Of a stretch of DNA of 64,000 bases, positions 60,072 through 64,000 are shown piece by piece (the first letter of the stretch is position 1; each line of letters opens with the position of its first letter). The DNA comes from a virus: the IMG/VR virus record IMGVR_UViG_3300046794_000311, positions 21,748-85,747 of that record; one strand, written 5' to 3'. The notes under the pieces were generated by a model. That model was not told the DNA's origin. It searched no databases and saw only the letters and a list, made by a program, of their open reading frames with translations. A program made the position numbers and the translations under genes.

Positions 60072-60204
60072 AGGACTTCTCCAGGAGGTTCGCGAGGATC
60101 AGGAACTTGCGGTGGGCGCGGCCCTGGCGCCGGGAGTACCGGGCGCCGAGGACCACGATGTAGACGGCCGCGAAGGCCAGCAGGAGGGAGAGCAGGGCCA
60201 CCAT
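59992..60204 (-). CDS. 70-residue membrane protein
   Basis: ATG overlapping the RecA stop (TGATG). One transmembrane helix (2-22), then a basic helix (SRRQGRAHRKFLILANLLEK) and a Gly/Glu-rich tail. It overlaps the start of the downstream nuclease gene by 80 bases, which is long for this window. Confidence 0.62.
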   Translation of the reverse strand: MVALLSLLLAFAAVYIVVLGARYSRRQGRAHRKFLILANLLEKSYGGHAEEIPAAGEAGSGTSGRDGERG

Positions 60205-61403
60205 CAGGCGGCCTCGGTATTAAGCGCCTCGTCCTCGGCCTTGGGCCGTCGGCTGACCTTCTTCGTTCCGGCCGACTCGGCGGCGTCCAGGTCCTCTTCG
60301 GAGATGGACCGCTCGTCGACCTTCTTGGAGGCGATGAGGATCTTCTCGTACAGGGACTCCTGGAGGTCCAGGTCCTGTCGGACGTGGTCGAGCATGGGGT
60401 CCTTGCCCTGCCAGCGCAGGACCGGCTTGCCCTTGTCGTCGTACTCCCCGTTGTCGATCTGGAAGTAGGCGCCCTTGCGCTGGATGACGTCGAAGAGGAT
60501 CCCCATGATCATGATCTCCTTCACGGTGTCGAAGTCACCGCGAGCGAAGTTCAGGAACGGGGCGGAGCGGAAGTAGAAGTCGATGGTGGCGGTCTGCTGC
60601 GGGGCGGCCGACTTGTTCTTGATGGTCTTGACCTTGATGACCTGGCCGACGTTGACCTTGCCCTTGCCGGGCCGGGCCTCCTGGATCCACTCGTCGCGCC
60701 GGACCTCGACGCGGGTGTAGAACGCGTAGTTCTTGGCGTTGCCGCCCGGGGTCGTGGTCGGGGTGCCGTGCGGGGAGAACTTGCCGATGGCGTCGCGGTA
60801 CTGGTTGATCACGATGCCGAGCAGCGGCCGGTCGTCGGTGTCCGTCATGGATCGCTTGGTGGCCGCCCCGCTCTTGCGGAAGAACTTGCCGGTGAGGCGG
60901 GCACCGAGTGCCATGACGGCCTCGTCCATGTCCTTCTCCGACTCCTCGTCGGCGATGAGCGCCGGGTAGGAGTCGAGGACGATCATGTCGACGGACCGGC
61001 TGGCGGCGAAGTCGAGCATGGTCTGGTAGGCGAACTCCATGGCCTGGGTGGGGACGACCAGGACGCGCTCGTTGTCGACGCCGAGGGCTTCTGCCTGGTC
61101 GACGTCGTAGTGCTCTGCGGCGATCCACAGGCAGGTGAAGTTCGGGTCCTTCTTCTGGTTGGCCGCGAGGGTCTTGTAGACGATGGCGGTCTTGCCGTGG
61201 GACTCGCGGCCGATGACCTCGACCCACTGGTTGCCCGGCCAGCCGCCGCCGAGGGCGATGTCCAGGGACAGGGAGCCGGAGGTGAACCGCTTGGGGATGC
61301 GCATCTCGGAGGCGAAACAGACCGCGCCCGGGTGCTCCTTGTTGATCTTTGCGATGAGCGCGAGGGCTTCCTTGTCGGGGCCGCCCGCGCTGGTATTAAG
61401 TGA
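60204..61403 (-). CDS. recA: RecA-like recombinase
   Basis: 399 residues. Walker A GRESHGKTA (66-74), LWIAAEHYDV, MIVLDSYPALIAD (Walker B), GIVINQYRDAIG and TPGGNAKNYAFYTRVEV are RecA core motifs in order. Promotes strand exchange for repair and replication restart. Two copies of the recurrent word: codons 3-5 (MSLNTSAGG) and the last codons (EALNTEAA). A serine-containing GRESHGKT with the RecA spacing separates it from T4 UvsX. Confidence 0.95.
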   Translation of the reverse strand, partial: SLNTSAGGPDKEALALIAKINKEHPGAVCFASEMRIPKRFTSGSLSLDIALGGGWPGNQWVEVIGRESHGKTAIVYKTLAANQKKDPNFTCLWIAAEHYDVDQAEALGVDNERVLVVPTQAMEFAYQTMLDFAASRSVDMIVLDSYPALIADEESEKDMDEAVMALGARLTGKFFRKSGAATKRSMTDTDDRPLLGIVINQYRDAIGKFSPHGTPTTTPGGNAKNYAFYTRVEVRRDEWIQEARPGKGKVNVGQVIKVKTIKNKSAAPQQTATIDFYFRSAPFLNFARGDFDTVKEIMIMGILFDVIQRKGAYFQIDNGEYDDKGKPVLRWQGKDPMLDHVRQDLDLQESLYEKILIASKKVDERSISEEDLDAAESAGTKKVSRRPKAEDEALNTEAA

Positions 61404-61452
61404 CATGTGTGTGGTGTCTTCCAATCCCGTAATGCCGAAGCCGTAACGCAGA

Positions 61453-61493
61453 ACCGGTAGTCCCCATACCGTAATCGGTGAGGGACTACCGGT
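61453..61493 (-). terminator. Terminator of the ribonucleotide reductase gene
   Basis: ACCGGTAGTCCC and its exact complement around a 17-base loop. The leader of recA between here and 61403 has GTTACGGCTTCGGCATTACGG. Confidence 0.82.
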
Positions 61494-61537
61494 CCAGCGA
61501 TGTATCAACTAGTCAGAGCAAGATCTTTTGATGAATT

Positions 61538-63502
61538 TCAGGTGGTCACGAGGTCGACGTCCTCGCAGCCGCCGTCCGCCGAGCAAGCCAGCGTGCTGGA
61601 GCCCACGGTCTGGTCGAAGGTCTCGTAGAACGCCAGGTCCGACCACTCCACGCGGTGCTTCGTGGCCGCCAGCGCCTCGTACTCCTCCCGCGTGATCTCC
61701 TCGTACGGCGCCTGGACGTACGTGTGCTCGCTGAAGGGCAGGAAGGAGACGCCGGAGATCTCGGCCAGGTGCTCCCACACCCACTCGCCGACCTGCTCCC
61801 ACTCGTGCTCGCGGACGCTGATGGTCACCGACGGCTTGTGCTCGCACCAGTGCCTCTGGAAGGCCAGCCACAGTTCCAGGTGCTCGATGGCGCTCACGTC
61901 GTCCCGTACCAGGGCCTCCTCGCCAGCCTTCTGCGGGAAGGTGAACACCCACGCGGCGGAGTTGTAGGAGTCCTCCTCGTAGGGCAGGCCCGAGTCGATG
62001 AGCACGAACGCGATCGGGTCCTTCTTGTCCACCCGCACCCGACGCTTGTAGAACTTCGCGTGCTTCTGGTGCAGGCCGGACTCACAGTCGACCAACTGGG
62101 AGACCGTGCCGGACGGCTTGACGCAGGTGGTCGCAGCCGACGCCGGGATACCGATGCGGGCAGCCTCGGCCGCGTTGGCCTCCACCACACTCCCGCGCAG
62201 GTCCGCCAGCAGCACCTCGGTCGTCTTCAGATTGACCGTGCCGTTGGTCCAGCGGTTGCCGTAGACCCCGGTGAGGGAGACACCCAGCAGGCGCTCCTCC
62301 TCCGCGTTCTTACGCCACTCCTCGCGCAGGTAGGGGTAGTCGGTCAGCGTCGACTGCCAGGTGCCCAGGACGGACGCCAGGCGCACCTTGCGGTACAGGT
62401 CCTCGGGGGTGTCCTCCGGCCTTACGACGACCTCGGAGAGATTGCAGAACGAGAACGGCCGGAGAATGATCTCCGAGCACGGGTTGGTCCCGTAGTCGGT
62501 GTCCTCCTCCCGGCGCCCGAACTTCGCCGCCTGACGCTGCGCTGCGCCACGGTGGAAGATGCCACGCTCACCCGAGCCGCTGGCTACGAGGGAGTCCCAC
62601 TCGGTGTGGAATTCCTCGTAGCGCATGCCGTCGGTGTAGACGGCCGAGTTGTTCGCCAGGGCGCGGTAGGGGTGCTCGACCCACCACTCCCCGCTCTTGG
62701 CCTCGGCCATCTCGCGGTCGTCCAGGTCGGACAGGGAGATCATCGCCGACCGGCGGACACCGCCGACGACCACGACGGACGCGATCTTGCATGCGATGTC
62801 GTGGACCTCGATCGGACGGAACTTCCGCCCGGCGGCCTGCTGGAACTTCTCGACGGTGAAGGTGAACAGGTCGTCCAGCGGACCCGGGCCGGAGGCTCGC
62901 CCTCCGAAGGTATTAAGACGTGCGCCAGCCGGTCGCACCTTGGACAGGTCCCAGTCGACGCGCTTGCCGTTCCACAGGGAGGTCAGCAGCGCGCGGTAGG
63001 CCAGGCCCCAGCCCTCCTTGGAGTCCTCGACGGGGATGTACACGCGGTCGTCGTACTCGATGACCTCGGGGACGGCAGGCAACTGGTCGGTGTACTTCCT
63101 CTCGACCGAGTAGCCGACCCCGGTGCCGTTCATCAGGACGTACAGCAGCTCGTCCAGAGCGCGGGCGTCCTTCAGCGGGAGGTACGAGCAGTTGAAGCCC
63201 GCGATGTTCGATCGGTCCAGGGCGGGACCGGCCGTCATGACCGCGCGCATCGACGGCATGACCTCGTGGTTGAGGATGGCCGCATGGACCTCGTCGACCA
63301 CGGTGGGGTCGGGGGTGTAGTCGTGCTTGTCCTTCAACTGGGCCAGCATGAACGTCACGTAGCGGGCGACGGTCTCGGACCAGGTCTCGCGCCGGTTCTC
63401 GTCCTCGATCCACCTGCTGTATCGCGACTTGGCGATGAAGGAGCGGTAGGGGTCGGCGATGTCACCGGCAGGGGTGAGCAGGGAAGTCACCAGGGTTTCC
63501 AT
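61538..63502 (-). CDS. nrdJ: Class II (B12-dependent) ribonucleotide reductase
   Basis: 654 residues, monomeric RTPR-like. GFNCSYLPL (first active cysteine), TNPCSEIILRPFSFCNLSEV (finger loop), TCVKPSGTVSQLVDC and the C-terminal CSADGGC pair fit adenosylcobalamin-dependent enzymes that reduce ribonucleoside triphosphates. With ThyX, MazG-like and dNMP kinase it supplies dNTPs. LNT near residue 196 (RLNTFGGRASGPG) is the recurrent word. Confidence 0.93.
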   Translation of the reverse strand: METLVTSLLTPAGDIADPYRSFIAKSRYSRWIEDENRRETWSETVARYVTFMLAQLKDKHDYTPDPTVVDEVHAAILNHEVMPSMRAVMTAGPALDRSNIAGFNCSYLPLKDARALDELLYVLMNGTGVGYSVERKYTDQLPAVPEVIEYDDRVYIPVEDSKEGWGLAYRALLTSLWNGKRVDWDLSKVRPAGARLNTFGGRASGPGPLDDLFTFTVEKFQQAAGRKFRPIEVHDIACKIASVVVVGGVRRSAMISLSDLDDREMAEAKSGEWWVEHPYRALANNSAVYTDGMRYEEFHTEWDSLVASGSGERGIFHRGAAQRQAAKFGRREEDTDYGTNPCSEIILRPFSFCNLSEVVVRPEDTPEDLYRKVRLASVLGTWQSTLTDYPYLREEWRKNAEEERLLGVSLTGVYGNRWTNGTVNLKTTEVLLADLRGSVVEANAAEAARIGIPASAATTCVKPSGTVSQLVDCESGLHQKHAKFYKRRVRVDKKDPIAFVLIDSGLPYEEDSYNSAAWVFTFPQKAGEEALVRDDVSAIEHLELWLAFQRHWCEHKPSVTISVREHEWEQVGEWVWEHLAEISGVSFLPFSEHTYVQAPYEEITREEYEALAATKHRVEWSDLAFYETFDQTVGSSTLACSADGGCEDVDLVTT

Positions 63503-63534
63503 TCAGTAGAGATGCGTCAGGGAGGAGAGGGCGC

Positions 63535-63936
63535 TCAGACCGAGCCGTCGGCCTTGATGATGGCGCCCGGGTTGTAGTTGCTCCGGCCTCCCAGACCGCC
63601 CGAGGCGACCTGCTTGGCTGGGGTGGCGGGACCGTCTCCTCCGCTGCCCGACGGAAGGCCAGCCGTGCTCTGCTGGAAGCGCGGGTTGTAGCCGCACTCG
63701 TAGCACTGAGCCATGGCGTTGGGCTGGCCTACCGGTCGGAAGTAGTTCGAGCCTCCGCAGTCCGGGCAGTGCGTGTCCTGCTTGGCCACCATCGCGCGGG
63801 CCGGGGCCTGCTGCTGGGGCTGTGGCACTGTCTGCTGGACCGGCTGCTGCGGGGGGTAGGGCTGCTGTTGCGGGGTGGCCCACCATGGGCCCCCGGCCTG
63901 CTGCTGCGAGGCCGGGGGCTGGGCGGGGGCGGGGGC
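63535..63936 (-). CDS. Pro/Gln-rich zinc-ribbon protein, 5' end missing
   Basis: About 133 residues are readable before the poly-C tract. First a Pro/Gln/Ala-rich part (GPWWATPQQQPYPPQQPVQQ), then a zinc ribbon (CPDCGGSNYFRP ... CYECGYNPRF). It ends GGRSNYNPGAIIKADGSV. The upstream part crosses a homopolymer run that is likely a sequencing artefact, so the true start is unseen. Confidence 0.72.
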   Translation of the reverse strand, partial: APAPAQPPASQQQAGGPWWATPQQQPYPPQQPVQQTVPQPQQQAPARAMVAKQDTHCPDCGGSNYFRPVGQPNAMAQCYECGYNPRFQQSTAGLPSGSGGDGPATPAKQVASGGLGGRSNYNPGAIIKADGSV

Positions 63937-64000
63937 CGGGGGGGGGGGGGGGGGCGCCCCCCACCTGGTTTGCCCGCACTTTGGGCACGCAAAACACCCC

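Larger units (their letters stand above)
52226..62917 (-). repeat. CTTAATACC words, cluster 3b (eight copies)
   Basis: Copies at 52226 and 52247 (21 bases apart, in one gene), 55672 (variant CTTAATACG), 57469 (ThyX start), 59772, 60216 (last codons of RecA), 61392 (RecA start) and 62909 (RNR). All sense, all LNT. Confidence 0.85.

Noticed and set aside
13198-62917. LNT as a conserved protein motif (e.g. glycosylation or targeting tag)
   Set aside because: The word occurs at both termini and in cores of unrelated enzymes, and one copy is in another frame. Frame bias is explained by avoidance of TTA and TAA. DNA or RNA function fits better.
13198-62917. CTTAATACC words as a CRISPR array or transposon ends
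   Set aside because: Spacing is irregular (21 bases to 18 kb), there are no spacers of constant length, and no target duplications flank them.
61655-63577. 640-residue plus-strand frame opposite the ribonucleotide reductase
   Set aside because: Shadow of a gene with complete catalytic motifs.

Overview
The window is GC-rich, densely packed phage-type DNA. Most genes lie on the minus strand in short overlapping operons. I read it as the non-structural half of a large actinobacteriophage (or prophage / phage-plasmid) of a Streptomyces-like host. The reasons are: a large terminase subunit running off the left edge; a class II ribonucleotide reductase, RecA, ThyX, dNMP kinase, endonuclease VII and Cas4/RecB-like nuclease on the right; tRNA genes; a GH25 endolysin; and host-type actinobacterial regulators (Lsr2-like, WhiB-like, XRE plus DUF397, SpoVS). 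No portal, capsid or tail genes were recognised, so the genome must extend beyond the window, probably leftward past the terminase. The right end reaches a poly-G run that looks like low-quality sequence.

Layout. 0-6 kb: terminase with two small upstream genes, then a divergent switch-like area holding a tyrosine recombinase (minus) and a large serine recombinase (plus). 6-10.4 kb: small genes of unknown role (KTSC domain, HicA-like, one holin-like membrane protein). 10.6-12.7 kb: a Streptomyces-type XRE/DUF397 pair divergent from three small genes. 12.7-15.7 kb: MazG-like pyrophosphatase, permuted papain-like enzyme, metallophosphoesterase. 15.9-18.4 kb: two plus-strand genes, then four tRNAs (Asn, Leu, Phe, Pro) surrounding a LysM-NlpC/P60 gene. 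18.4-20.1 kb: Lsr2-like protein and a membrane protein. 20.6-25 kb: RNA-repair block (polynucleotide kinase/phosphatase, RNA ligase, nucleotidyltransferase). 25-30.4 kb: a DUF2637-HTH protein, two lipoproteins and unknown genes. 30.4-34.5 kb: a gene-poor stretch, then small genes. 34.7-43.8 kb: an unknown module with many near-consensus promoters, a DUF2786 protein and a TIGR04338-type metallopeptidase. 43.9-55.1 kb: a TGT/DpdA-like protein, basic low-complexity proteins, ParB-like and nucleotidyltransferase-like proteins, endolysin and SpoVS. 55.2-64 kb: DNA metabolism and recombination.

Two genome-wide sequence families stand out. (1) A short AT-rich word, sense-strand GCTTAATACC, occurs 24 times (21 exact copies of the 9-base core). 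Every copy is in the coding orientation of the gene that holds it, and all but one are read as Leu-Asn-Thr (or Leu-Asn-Met/Ile) using codons that are rare in this DNA. This looks like a nucleic-acid-level, direction-sensitive signal rather than a protein motif. (2) Intergenic leaders carry a palindrome, ATTACGGCTT, three bases, AAGCCGTAAT, complete or degenerate, often overlapping TTGACA/TAnnnT promoters. I interpret this as the operator of a phage regulon. The first is the best candidate for an undescribed system in this window.
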